From Collybiopsis luxurians FD-317 M1 (taxonomy: Eukaryota; Basidiomycota; Agaricomycetes; Agaricales; Omphalotaceae): a stretch of DNA of 64,000 bases. Of the stretch, positions 12,813-25,500 are shown in pieces (within the stretch, counting starts at the first letter, position 1; each line of letters opens with the position of its first letter). A program made the translations under genes and the position numbers. The notes under the pieces are model-generated. The model was not told where the DNA came from. It did not search any database and was given only the letters and a program-made list of their open reading frames with translations. The stretch is from assembly GCA_000827265.1 (NCBI GenBank), contig KN834807.1, positions 280,294 to 344,293 on the forward strand. Direction: 5' to 3'.

Positions 12813-13689
12813 GTGCGGGCTTGATAATAAGATTAAAAATGGATACCTAAAACTTCGGTGATTTCTATCGCCGGCGAAACTGGAGTTATTCTGCAAAACA
12901 AAAGCAGATTAGTTGGAGGTCGTTTATCATTATTCATACCCCCCTTCTTCCCTCTCATGATCAGGATCGTCCACATTACCACTCTACTATCTCTTCCCCT
13001 CTCTACGCATATTCATTTTCACGATTCATGACTCCCCTACATAGACTTGCTAGACTACTGCGACGCTCATTTACGCGTCGAACGGAATACCAATGTACTT
13101 TTTACACCCCTGAATTTTGACTTTTCTTTCGCGTTCGGTTATGAAATCAATGTTCAAATGCTCAAACTCGAGGACATGAAAGACTGCTATCTGGGTTTGT
13201 GGCGTCGAGAGTTGACAAGATCTTGTACACAATCTCAGTAAGCGGAGTAAGATACTTAGACATAGGCAACGTTTATGACATTTCGTAGATCATGATTGGT
13301 ATTCACTCTCGGACGCTATAAGTATCTCGACGTCGAGCCAGCTTGCCGGTAGCTACAAGTGGATAATACTGCCGTCGAGCAAATCAATTCCTCCCCCCCC
13401 TTGCCACGCGCCACACGATAAAAGTAGAAACGGGTGTACATGTTTTTGATTTCAAATGCGTGAAGATAGGTCAGTGGTAAATAGGATCCGTGGTATGCAG
13501 ATAGTACAAGTATTAAGTATATGATTATCTAGGGCGACAAGGGAGTGTGTGTGTGTGATAGCGAACAACCTGGAGCTAAGGTGAGGCATAATAGTCGAAG
13601 TAAATTACGATCATACATAGATGAATGGAAAAGACCCGCAAAAAAGATATAAAACCTGTATAGCCTCCAATAAAGATATGATGACCAAA
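12813..13689. other. Convergent 3' intergenic region
   Basis: About 880 bp between two converging genes, expected to hold both 3' ends. It contains a short GT microsatellite near 13540-13556. No gene supported. Confidence 0.6.
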
Positions 13690-16600
13690 TCATGACGGTA
13701 AACGAGTGGGATCGAGTTTGGCTACCCAGGACTGCTTTTCCTTCAGGTTTGGAGCCGCGAGAGCATGAGAATTAGATGAGGTGAAAAGAGTGAACGAGAA
13801 AGGTTTCTATGACGGATTGAATTGAGTCGATGAGCCACCATCTCTCACACGGGCGGGCAGACTTACCCCTAGCAGTGACTCTTTGAGAGGATCACTTTCA
13901 ACATTGACACCTGTGAGAGTCACGATACCAATTTCTTCCAGCTCATTTGACTGAGTATACATATGGAGATGTGGTCTAGTACATCTCGTCATGAGAATGA
14001 GGAACGAAAAATAAACGAAACGCACACCTTTTCAGGACAAACCAGCGCTTCTCCCAAGTACCCAGACTAGCATCCGTGAGAATCAGTAGGTGCCCCTTCT
14101 TCGTCGCACTGTCACTGAGAAACGAATAAAAGTGAAAGTGGCGTCAAGCACATTCCTCGCCGTTCAAAAAGTTTCTAGATCCCTACCTGCGTGGAATTAT
14201 TTTCGTCTCAGATATCAGTTTTAATCCGTCTAGAGAGTCCGAGCCCATGAACTTTGTAGAAGAAAACGGTTCCTCTTCACTTGGTTCCTGACTCAAAACG
14301 ATCTAGAAGGACAAGAGCGTGAGCTGAAATGGAAAATCACGCCATACATTTTGTACATCTCACACATACATTTCCAAGATGGCCAAATCGCCGTTGCCAC
14401 AGGGCAAGCGATTTCTGAACGAGTTGATCAGCGCGCCACGCTAGAGCGTCGGTTTGTATCGGCTGAGAAGGAACGGTTGCCAAAATGACTCTGACAGCTT
14501 GGACATCGGCCGCCCTCTCTTCCATAGAGATTAATCGCGAATAATCCTCCACCACAGATATTCCACGAGGCTTCCAAACTCCCAGCGATTCTTCTCCCCT
14601 GACATATTTTTCGGCCGTGTCCAGCCGCCACAAATCCTTTGCGGAGCGAGTGAGAGGCGGAGATAGTCGAACTCTAAACAGGCAGCTTGACTTTGTCAGA
14701 ATCTTCGTCGACCCAAAAAAGCTGAATATCTTGGACGGCGGACGAGCATCGCGAGTCCCCATCGTTATAGCCACATCCATGCTAAACTGCACTGGATCCG
14801 CACAAGTATCAACAGCAGCTGCCCACGTCAGCTGGAGCAAGACCCGTTGCCCGGTCGGAGTGACCTTGTTGAGCGCCAGCGAATCGTGAACGCTAGAATC
14901 CCACAGAGCCTGACCGAACAGGTACCCAGTCCCATCTGGTTTAAATTCGGCAGCTTGTTCTTTTAGGAGCGGAAGAGTGACGAGAGCTTTTGACACTGAT
15001 TCGTGAACCCGCCCTTTGGTATCCAGCATGCGGACGTTACCAATTCGCACTTTCGTAAATTCAGTCCATGGAAATTGCTGGCCCGAATTCGATGATAGAG
15101 ATATCATAATTCGCCTCTGAAGACCCTGGTGAAGGGAGAAACTGCCTGGATCGAGTGCGCCCTGTGACAACACGGGGACTGGAGCATATTGACCATCCGG
15201 ACCCAGCTCACATAGCTGCACCCATGCAACTACATCATGAGTTTGTTCCACAACAAAGTCCGTTTCTGACCGTCGCATATGGGGTACACCGCTTCGATTA
15301 GAGTCGGAAGAGGGTGAACTGGACCCCGAAGAAGAGGACCTGGGAGGCAAAGCTTTCTGCTCCCGCATTTCATCCCAGCGTTCCATGCGTTCCAGATAAG
15401 TCGGCGTCACGGCGGCGAAAAACTCGATGGGAGCGTACCCTTGACGTAGGTGGGCGAGAGTCTTGGAGGTCGCCACTATGGAAAAGCTCCGGCGAAACCT
15501 CAATTCCGAAACAGACGACGACTCGAGGTCGACCGCTGTCGAGGGAAACACCTCCTCTGCAGTCAGACCAGGTCCAACAAATGACGACAGTCGAGCTTGG
15601 AGATGTACAGCTGAGAAATCATTATGTGATAACCCTTTAACTGTATCAACGGTGAGGAAGAAGCCCAGTTTACTACCCGGTGGGATAATTCCAGGAATTT
15701 GGGAAGCTGATGATCCTTTCGCTTGTCCGTGTCCGTTTGGGTTATTGGCATGTTTGGGTGGAAGGACAACGTTGACGATTTTTATATCAACGCGGCATGA
15801 GCCTATCGCTTCTGCTGTGTACCGGCAAAATATCGGCACCGTAGACGTGGAAGATAACCTGCGGGAAAGAGGGGCCAGGGATATCAAGGCGTTGCCGATG
15901 AACGAATATTCGGGAGGAGGCGAGTCGTAAAACGGTTCATCAGAGGAAAAGTGCTGTGTATAGGACGGTCGGTCAATGTATGTTGTCAGATTGCGCATCC
16001 GCTGCAACTGCTGCTGCATTCGATCCAGAGACCAGACGTAAATCGCATTGTGACGTTTATCTAGAACCTTGACCGCGACTGATGGTTGAGTGGCAGACCT
16101 CAGGACAGGATCAGAAACATCCCCAAACTGATCCAGTCCCGCTATCGTGTCGACAGCAGAAGCAGGCGCCGCGAGTGTGCCCCCAGATGAGATCGTAAAA
16201 TTGTAAATCACTTGCTTGCCAAGTTCCTTACTAGAAGCGAGGAAAGGAAAAAAAAAATTAAGAACCAAAAAATCATACAGAAGAAAGTAAAATGTGAAAA
16301 AAATGATAAAATAACAAAATAAATGTGCGTGTGTGCGCGTGTTTCAGAAACTTTGTTCTCAATTCAATATGATAGTTGGACGGGGAGTACGTACCTGATA
16401 ACGTTTGCCTCCTTTATTGACACCGCATTTGAAAGGACAACCTCTGCCATCGAGAACGACCGATGAGCCCTCCATTTGTCCAGGACCTTCCGTATGAGGC
16501 GAAGCTGTCTCGCGCTGTAAATGACAGGCTCGAAATCCAATTGATCCAAATCAGTCTCCCCCCTTGCCCGAGCATCTATCAACCGCTTCATCTGCGTCCT

Positions 16601-19600
16601 AACCAGACGAAGCTGGTGCTCCATATGATCCTTTTCAATCTTGAGGTCCTCAGCCTCCTTCGAAGAAGCACCCTCCGCGCCGATGGCCTGGAGCCGACTC
16701 TCAAGCTGATTCTGAACATCCTTCAAATTCCCTCCATTCCCATCACCCAACTCGGGACTATAATGGCTCATCGGCGCCTCTAGACTCGTATCATCCGTAG
16801 CCGCCTCACTGGGTACCGGGCGCCCCGTCTCACTCCATACATCATCTGCCTGACTGAGACTGCTCTCCGGCCTCGACCGTAGATGATTCTCGCGAAGCGT
16901 TTTAGCCTTGGTCACCTTCTCAAACAACTTGTTCAAATCATCATCAGGTAAACTGTCGAGTGTGGGATCCAGTCCAAGTCTAGCAAATGCAGCCTCCCGC
17001 TGGGCAAATGTCCAATCGACGTCATCCGCGTCTATAGATGAAACTGGAGAGTCTGGTCGAGTGGCAGGGGAACTTTCAGCTGCTGCGGCATCTAGATCGC
17101 CTGCCGAGATACTGAGCTGGAGATTGGATTTTGCCGTCGCTCGATCCCGCTGCTTCCGGATTTCTTCAGGATTGTTGAACCGGAAAACATGGTTGTCGCC
17201 TGAAAATCAAAGGTAAACCAAACTTCACCTGACAAGGAAAGAACACTTCGAAGCCCCCCCCAAAAAAAGAATTGCGCGGGGCTCGAAAGTATTCGTAATA
17301 CGCACCGAGAATGATGCGGAACCCGGTGCGCAATTTGTGGGACTTTGCGTTGAAAAAGGTTAATGTAAAACAAAATCAACATGATTCGATCTAGGTTGGA
17401 GTAAAAATCTGTTAAGAGTCGTACCTGGCCAGGTGTCATTCGTTTCCCATTCATGAACTATCGGGAGCCCGCTTTGAGGAGATCATCCCTAAAAACAGAA
17501 CGAGACGAAGGAACCAACGCACCGTCATGCTATCAGGCAGACAATGTATGAAAACTTTGCCATCAGTGTTCTCGAAATAACAGTGCTCCTCCAATATATT
17601 ATCGCCGCTGAGTCGGATGGCTGCGGGTTTATCACTGTCCAATCGGCCAACCTGCCCGTGAGGATACCCCACCAATCGATTGAAAAACTAGTACTAAAGA
17701 GTAGAAGCGTTCTTGACATACCACTGTCTTGCCCGGCTTCAATTGATAGATTAGACATTCACTCATGAGGGGATCTGCGAAATCGATATTCAGTAAGCGG
17801 AGAAAAACGCGGGAACGAAAGAGACTCTCAGAACACACCTTCATTCTACATAAAGCCATGCCCATAACAAGTCAGCGACGGATGCGTTAGGAAACGGAGA
17901 AGAAGAAAAGAAGAAAGAAGACCAAAAATAAGAAAGAAAGTCCCGTACCAGATTAACGAGGTGGGGAATCTATAAAGAGACTCTTGAGAAGGCAGCAGCA
18001 ATATGATCCCATTCAAAAAATGGCATACCTTCTTTGGCGTATGTACGCCGACCATGTTCTTCTCAACCGAAATACCCAGCTCCTCCAACGCCTTCTCACG
18101 TTCTTTCTGCACTTCTTGAGTCCTAGCCATCTTTTGTTCCCAGGTCTCATTGAGACTTTGCATCAGCTTCTCGCTCGTTTCCATTTGTTCCTGTAGTTCA
18201 GCCTTTGTTACGGTCCTGATCCGTCCGTCCTTGGTCTGATACGTGACTTTCTGCTTCTCCGGAGGAACTTTGGGGTCAAAAGTATCTTCGCCAGCCGAGC
18301 CTGAAACCTTGGCTAAATAAAGACAAAACATCAGTCCGAGCGATTGGATAGATCATGATGAACGACAAGTAGGCGAGACGAACCTCTGAGCATCTCCAAC
18401 TCCTCCTTAAGCTCGCGCACAAGTTTCGCGTTAGGGTCCTCATTAACCACAGCCTTATTCTTGATCTTCTTTGCTTGATCGGCGTACCGAAGGGTACTCA
18501 GCGTCTCCTCATAGTCCGCAGGTGAAATAGCTGCGATCATGGCTGTTTTCGAATTTCCTCCAAGACTGTCTTTCAATAGCCAGGTCAACACCTACAAACA
18601 CGGTTACGGTCAATGGGATGCGTCGATTCACGCTAGAACCCTCTTACCGAATCACGATAAGGAACAAACTCTTCCGCCTTTCCCTTTTTCCCCTTTTTGC
18701 CATGATCTGCAGAGCTCGCCAGGGCAAGTGAGGAAATAACTTTTCCAAGTGTAGTAAGAGACTTGTTGATATTCGCTCCTTCCTTTAATCGCTGTCCAGT
18801 CGCACCGGTCGAGTTGGCTCTTTCTGATCCAGCCAAATCGACCAAACTGATTCGTGACACCTTTTCAGTGTCGAGGTTCGTGTCTGTGTCGTGTCGTTTC
18901 ATGGTCAGGAGGAGGGTGAATACCGCATGCGAACGCGATGAGCTGGATTAACAAAAAAGTCATTATAGCCGAACTTCAGAAAAAGGGTCCATCTCGTACG
19001 TTTCGTTCATGTTGGTAGCAGCGACAGTTCGCGCTTTATTTCCCTCGTCCATGAGCGTCATCATTTCATCGTAACTGCTCACCACGAGTTTCGAGAGATC
19101 CTCGACATAGGGACCCAAGCTCGGATGCTCTCGTACTCGCAGATTACCTGTGTTTTTGGGGTTGAGCAAGTCCCGCACTTTCTCGTTGTAGATCTGAACA
19201 GAGAGTTTAGTTTCGACACGAGTCGAAAGAAATTGGAGGGTACCTCTATGTAGGAGACTTCGACAGTAAAGTTAATATTTGGATCCACGGCCTTGCGTTC
19301 ATCGACTCGTACAAAGAGTTCTGAACAGGTCAGGGGAATGATACCCTTGTCGGGCCCGTCTGGAGAAAGGGTTGAGGTTGAGGGGTAAATATGACGGAGG
19401 TTCTGAGAGACTCACATCCCATCATACTGAGTTTAAGAAGAGAATGAGTATGGGCAGAATTTGAGATGCAAAAACACGCACCTATAGGATTTCCCGGAAC
19501 CTGAACGCGCAAGAACACTCTTGAGCAAACAATGACAATGTACAGTTATATTCAATCGTACCAGTTTGTCCATCTAAGATGGAGAATCAGAAACAGGTTC

Positions 19601-20007
19601 ACCAGCAAGAGATAGTACAACTCACAAGCTAAAATACACGCATTAAACCCCGCAAACCCGTGGTCCAGCAGTTCCTTCCCCAAGTCATCGTAAAGCGTTT
19701 GCTGGGAGCAATATCCAGGTTCATCTCTAGGACCAGCCGACCAATAACTTTTATCAAAACTAAAAGCCATAGTCTTCCTCTCTGTGGCGCGTTTAGCATC
19801 TTGCTGAGAGCCAGCTTCTGGAGGATCCAAAAAGGTTTGGTTGCCGGACATGCGAATGAGCGGTTTTGCACCGCGTGCAAGTTCTGTTTAAAGGACCATA
19901 CATGGGCAATTGGGAAGACAAAGAAGGTTATAACTGAACGTACCACGAGAATTGAGGGGTCTACATCGTACAACTACCTTGATGTTCCCATCACCGGCCT
20001 CCGCCAT
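13690..20007 (-). CDS. Kinesin-3 motor (UNC-104/KIF1 type) with FHA and PH domains
   Basis: Microtubule plus-end motor for endosomes and vesicles. Start ATG 20005-20007: [20 protein letters not shown]. The motor has [10 protein letters not shown], the P-loop YGQTGSGKSYSMMG spread over three micro-exons, [13 protein letters not shown] (switch 1), [11 protein letters not shown] (switch 2), and [15 protein letters not shown]. Neck and coiled coil follow ([13 protein letters not shown]). The FHA domain is at about 17750-17400 ([24 protein letters not shown]). KIF1B and DUF3694-like regions lie in 16936-14337, a single large exon giving over 600 residues. The C-terminal PH domain has [19 protein letters not shown] and [14 protein letters not shown]; a last intron (GTAAGT...CATAG) then leads to [15 protein letters not shown] and [17 protein letters not shown] at 13690-13692. 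Full-length for the family. Exon borders outside the cited ones are approximate. Confidence 0.93.
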
Positions 20008-21150
20008 ATCTACAGTTTATGCTGTAAAAATATCTGAACGAGCAGCTTGATCCCAGCCTCTATGTGATTAATAAAATTATGATGGAAATTTGAAAAAATT
20101 TAGGTGGGGGGATGCGGAGTAGCGAGATGCAGGTGAAAAAGACAAAGTTGAACGCGTGCCTGCCGCCTTGACGACACCGCAAATTGAGCGTCTATTGGGC
20201 GCTAAATTAGGCGCCTAAGCACTGGCCTTCCAGGTTGGCTGTCGGTGCCGTCTCGGACATAATACATAGAGAAAGATTGACACGGAGATGACGGAAAGAC
20301 CTCGAATATCGGAGAGCTTATCAGTCCTGATTTGCAAGCCCTTGTAAAAAGGTTTTTCTATGCACATTCCGTTTGTAAAGCTCAGCACTGTGCACACCGG
20401 GGCGCAAATTACGGTACTCACGCAAGGCTTATTGTGAATATATGCTAGAAACTAAGAGAAAGTGCCTTTAAAAGAAGGTGTTTAGCGTTTGATCACAATA
20501 AGTTCTTCGTAAATACGAGAAATTACTGTGAGGTTGGCCCTGCCGCAGTTTTCAATCGATGCAATTTTGTTTTGTTTTGTTTTTTGTTTTTTTTTTTGCA
20601 ACGGGATGCAAATAATCTCTAGGATTGACTAGTGTCCCAAAAACGTGCGCTCCTGTGTTCTCACAAAACGCACTGGGAAAGCAAAGTGCCTATCATTCGC
20701 GATTTCCAAGTCATTCAAATAATTCTTGATGAGCTGTAAATGAGCTTAGAAGTACAGCATTCGAACTGGCTACTGCGCACTCGAATGAACCCTTATCAAA
20801 ATTTGACACATACATACTATATATCAATGCCACCAATGCTTCACTCCACCAGTGAGGCTGAATTCTTTTCTGTATCCATTTGAGAATATCATTGTCATCA
20901 TGCCTCTCATGGACCTTTCTAAAGCATTACCTGGACCTGCATAGGGTTGAGTCCATTGGCATCTTTTGCAAGTTCCCGCTACCTTTAGGTAGTGGGTTTT
21001 GGGGGTGGAACTTTTCCGATCACAGATGGGTATCCAAGCTGTTTATCGCTCTTTCCTTTTCCGGGGTCTTGCCATGTGGTGTTCCATTCCTAATTTGGTC
21101 ATACTTCCATCTCCTGTATTTGTTCCTTTTCTCTTCTGTACTATCTAGCG
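20008..21150. other. Intergenic region between kinesin and an orphan gene
   Basis: Contains a T-rich tract near 20570-20600. A frame at 20880-21203 is open but overlaps the next gene's start in another frame and has no recognisable content. I see no gene here; promoters for both divergent neighbours are expected. Confidence 0.5.
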
Positions 21151-22185
21151 ATGGTATCTGTTTCCTTCACTGCGTCTTCGCTAGCCGCTCGGGGGGCTTT
21201 TGATCCTCGTCTTGTGCAGTCTGTCCTCTCCCATGAATTTGTCTGGAAAGTTTCCCTCAGCAACAACCGCCTGCTTACCTGGAATGCCCTTCTCACAATT
21301 TCTCAGTTCCATTCGGCGCATACTGTGCCACTGACTTTTTGTCTTTGTGATTGTCACTCAGGTCTTGATGTTGTCCTTGGGATGGACTTTTCTGCTGCGT
21401 GTGTCTGTATGAATGCAAATCATCTTTTGCAGAACGTGGATGTTTGTTCAATTTGGAAAGAAGTTGAGGTTCCCGCATATTCTCCTTCATCTTCTCTACT
21501 GCCAGGTACACATAATGAATTAAAATGTGTTCTTCTAACATTTTTACTCTGTTGTATTTCCAGCGCACTCGGCTTCGATGTTGTCACCAACAACCCCTGG
21601 CTTTTGCCCTACAGCTGGTCAGTGTTCCTTTCATTCTGCTGCTTTTTGTTGAATCCCCTCCCCCATTGTTTATTCTCTTTTCTAGGTAGTAACCGTCCTT
21701 TTGTCTGTGATGCAGCACCCTTTCAAGGAATATTTGATGCTCCGGCGGCCTCATGTTCTGGCCTGTCCGTTTCCCAAATGTCGACATCACTTGACATTCC
21801 ACCAGCGACAGGTTTGGTACCTGTCCCGGCACCAATTTCTTCATCCCATAAATCTAATACTGGCTCTGCATCAATCATTTGCGAATCTAATTCCATAGCT
21901 TATTCAGAAATTGCCGCCTCTTCTTCACACTTACCATTAGTAACATCGAAAGGTCCATCGTCTTCCCTCGCGGTTGAGAATGCTTTTCGGGGACCGCTTT
22001 TGAATGGAGTTTGGTGTAGTGTATTTACCAATGATCGCGATAAATTGATTTCATATGATGTGCTTCATGGGTTGGATACATTGTTTGTAACAGATGTATC
22101 TTCTCTTTGTCACTTACTAATCCATCACATCCTCTCCGGGGATTGTTTCCAAAATAAATTGTCCATGTCTGTTCCTGCATGTTAG
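21151..22185 (+). CDS. Orphan protein with a retropepsin-like LDVVLGMDF segment
   Basis: Not recognised. ATG at 21151 (MVSVSFTASSLAARGAFDP) opens a frame of 344 codons. Two good introns lie inside it: GTACAC...TTCCAG (58 nt, ending 21563) and GTCAGT...TTCTAG (68 nt, ending about 21686). Together they remove 126 nt, so the frame is the same before and after and the spliced product is about 302 residues. The first half contains FCLCDCHSGLDVVLGMDFS, which resembles the D-x-[VI]-L-G-[ML]-D-[WF] strand of retroviral-type aspartic proteases in fungal LTR elements. The middle is Ser/Pro-rich and the end is hydrophobic (SSLCHLLIHHILSGDC). No transmembrane helix is certain. It may be a domesticated transposon piece or a lineage-specific family; no function assigned. 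Confidence 0.5.
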   Translation: MVSVSFTASSLAARGAFDPRLVQSVLSHEFVWKVSLSNNRLLTWNALLTISQFHSAHTVPLTFCLCDCHSGLDVVLGMDFSAACVCMNANHLLQNVDVCSIWKEVEVPAYSPSSSLLPGTHNELKCVLLTFLLCCISSALGFDVVTNNPWLLPYSWSVFLSFCCFLLNPLPHCLFSFLGSNRPFVCDAAPFQGIFDAPAASCSGLSVSQMSTSLDIPPATGLVPVPAPISSSHKSNTGSASIICESNSIAYSEIAASSSHLPLVTSKGPSSSLAVENAFRGPLLNGVWCSVFTNDRDKLISYDVLHGLDTLFVTDVSSLCHLLIHHILSGDCFQNKLSMSVPAC

Positions 22186-22519
22186 AATATGTTAGTTAAT
22201 TGTATCACTCTAAACGTTGAACATTTGCGAAGATTTCACTCTAAATAGCAATCTAAAGGTAGCGGGCACTGCCGCTCGCCGGCGCTACTCGGTTATCTCA
22301 AAAATGCGGCCTAGGTAAACCTTATTTACTTCCATTGTTTCAAGGTCAAAGCTGTACCTACCAGCACCAAAAAGGCAATTCTCGCTTACCCTTTTTCCTG
22401 ATTACATACGCGATGAGAATTTTTTTCCTGTCACGGCCATCACCGTCGCGCCAGTGGGACCCAGTTTACCCTTACACATAAACCCCCATCCGTGGACAGT
22501 GATCAGGTCATTTTGCCAC

Positions 22520-25500
22520 ATGCCCTTCGACGGCGAACAAGACTCAAACTCGGAGTGGAGTAATGACGGACCCGATGAGGATTTCGAAGAGTAAGTCAAC
22601 GATAAGAATCTTTCTAAGCTCAACTTTGACTGACCCCCCGTTTGTAAACAGCGAAAACGGCTTTTCTGATGACGATTCTTATCAAAACGGTGGCCCCGTT
22701 CAGTCCAGGGTGCCCACCCTTCCCGTCGCGTCAACTTCATCAGCAACTTCATTTCTTTCCATTCACCGACAACCACCACCCCAACCCCGTCAACCCACCA
22801 GACAAGGCCTCAATATATCTAGAGGGTACTGCCCACGCTGGAAAACCTGGGACGGTGTCCGGGAGCTCATCCAAAACTGGCGCGATGGCTTGCTCAACAG
22901 GTCCAGCCGAACATTCAACGACCTCGTCATCATCGAGAGTAAACCAGACAAAAAGGGCAAAATCATCATATCGGCTTGGCCGAAATCTCTCGAAACCAAA
23001 AAACGCAAAGCGGACAATACATTAGGTCGAATCATCTACACACCTCAATCCGATAATAAACCGAGCAAACTCGAGTTGATCAATAGCGATGTGTCTCTGG
23101 GGAGGAAGATTCTTGCTATAGGTTATTCCAACAAACGATCGGGCAACGGAAAGTTCATCGGTGGACATGGGGAGGGAATGAAAGTCGGTGAGTTCTGTGC
23201 TTCCCAAACAAGGATTTTCTTTCCGCCTCTGGCCCATCGAAGAAAATAAAGGTATAAACACGCTCATCCGCACAGACAAGCGCAAAGTCACCTATGTCAC
23301 CAATTCCGAAACTTGGCTATTCGTGTACGACGCAGACGACAAGCTGATGGTTAGATTCAGACAGAACAAAGCTAAAAAAGCCGAAAAGGACACCAGAGTC
23401 GTTGTTGAAGGGTTGAAATTCGAAGAGATAGAACTGGACAAATTCTTATTCCTCCGTAAACCTTCCGGAACCACTCTCCCTTCCATGCTCGACGATACTG
23501 CTCACGAATCGGAAGGATACATCCTCCTCGACGGCCCATTCCAACGCACCATCTTCATTGGAGGGATCTTCATTCGTAAGGAAAAAGAAACACTTGCGGA
23601 CGCTCCGTCTCCTGGATTCCACTACGGGTACAGTCTCCCCTCTAAAATTTCTATCAATCGAGATCGCACGCTAGTCGACGACGAAAAGACACTCGCAGCA
23701 CGTACCTTCGACATATGGAAACGCGCTTTCAAATCAACCAATTCCTCCTCCTCTTCCCAAGCGCTACGCCTCTACATGGACCTCTTCGAGAAGCAAAAAC
23801 AATGCTCGGACATCCAATACGCCCGAGCCAACCTCTCTGACAACCCAGATATCGCAAAGCTCCTCTTCAAAGAACTCAAATCCTGGCACGGCCCCAACTG
23901 CTGGTTCTACGACGGGGACGGGGACAACGCAACTGCAGACGAGAGGATCATCCGTCGTTCGCTCGATAAAGAACCCAAACGGATCCCCAGCGTCATATGG
24001 CAAACATTCGTCTATTTGGATATCGTCATGTCCGCAGAACAAGCTCGACGAAAAGCGTTCGGGGACTCTGCTGCGTCTGATTTGGGCAAAGGCGGTTCGT
24101 CCGCTCCCCCGTTCATCCAGCACACCCTGCACCTGTTCAAATGCTTTCTCTCGTTACACTTGCGTACACGTAGGATCGCGTACGAGTTTAAAGCGTGCGG
24201 GAAACATATTGATATCGATATATTATTACGGAGAACAAGCGAGACGCTCAAAAAAACACCAAGATGAATCCCAACCAAATTCCTTTATTCTACCTCAACC
24301 ACCGCACGTTATCTGTAAACAAAGTTCACGCGGTAGACAACTCTTGTCCATACGCGCGCCGTCGTCGACCTCCTCCCGGGCCTCACGGCGGACAGGACTC
24401 TTACGACGAAGCCGTCATCTGCGACTGCGGCGCCCACAAGCTCATCGCGCTCATCGAAGACGAAGTCCTCGCTGACGAAAGACCGCGGACGAGGCAACAC
24501 TTGACGACTCTGCGGTATAATATTGCCGCCCGGTTGCCCTGCGAGGTGACGTACGGGTTTGAGTATGGGAAGCTGATGATTCGGTGGAAGTTGAGAGGGG
24601 TGACGGTGGGGAGGGAGGAGTTTTTGGTGAGGGTACTGGAGGTTGAGGGGAGGGGTTTTGATCGTGATGATGATGAGGTGAAGTTTTCGAATGTTACGGA
24701 AGAAGAGGTTGAGAGGGAGGCGAAGGCTGAGTCTGATGATGTGGATTTTGAGGAGGAAGACGAGGGTGGTAAAGGTGGCGGCGGCGGCGGGGATGATTCA
24801 ATACAGAATGGGGCTCTCCAGTCAGACGGCGGAGGGCTTGAAAATGCTTCAATGCAGAATACGGATGGAGAAACTGCCGAGTTGAACGTTAGAGGTCACG
24901 GAGATGATTTAGATCAGAATCCAGATAGAGATCAATCTCCCAGTGGCACACCCGGCGAGAACGCCTCCAGTACCAAACTCGAAGACCATGACCAATCTGA
25001 CGCCGATACGGAATCTGTCTCGGGTGTTGATATCATGGAGGGCCGTAGGTGGTTTCATGTCTGTTCCAGATTTTGAACTCACATTCTCCTTCTACATTCT
25101 CAGATGAATTCATCAGGACAAGCGAAGATTTTTGGATCTTTGACGATTACAAACCAGCTACGCAATACGTCGTTCAAATTCGAGCGGATAACGCCAAAGC
25201 GTTCTTCTCTGTCCCATTCTACTTCTCGATTCCCCCTAGACCTCCTGCAAATGTATCTGTATCTCAGCAGCAGCAGCAGCAGGATTCTTCCCTCGTGCAA
25301 GTGATTTGGGATGCTTCGGAAGGAGCGGATTCCTATCTCGTGGTTTTCGATGATGTTGATAAAGAGTCTTTTGAAGTTGATAATGGAGAGACCAGGTGGT
25401 CTGGGATACCCCCGCAGGGTGCGACCCATATTACCGTATACTCTCGCTGTACCGCTCTCGAACATCAATCGTCAGGAACAACGCAGCCTTTGCGCGCGCC

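Noticed and set aside
13807..14025. Kinesin C-terminus taken as the open frame ending at 13807
   Set aside because: That end lies inside an intron (GTAAGT...CATAG); splicing gives the PH-domain end [12 protein letters not shown] to LPS with a stop at 13690.
15314..15930. Plus-strand frames opposite the kinesin tail
   Set aside because: Antisense to a well-supported large exon, with no motif.
24164..24243. An 80-nt intron to explain the frame change in the ATPase-methyltransferase gene
   Set aside because: Weak donor (GTACAC) and acceptor (AAGCGAG without a pyrimidine tract), and it would remove sequence that looks coding (YEFKACGKHIDIDILL).
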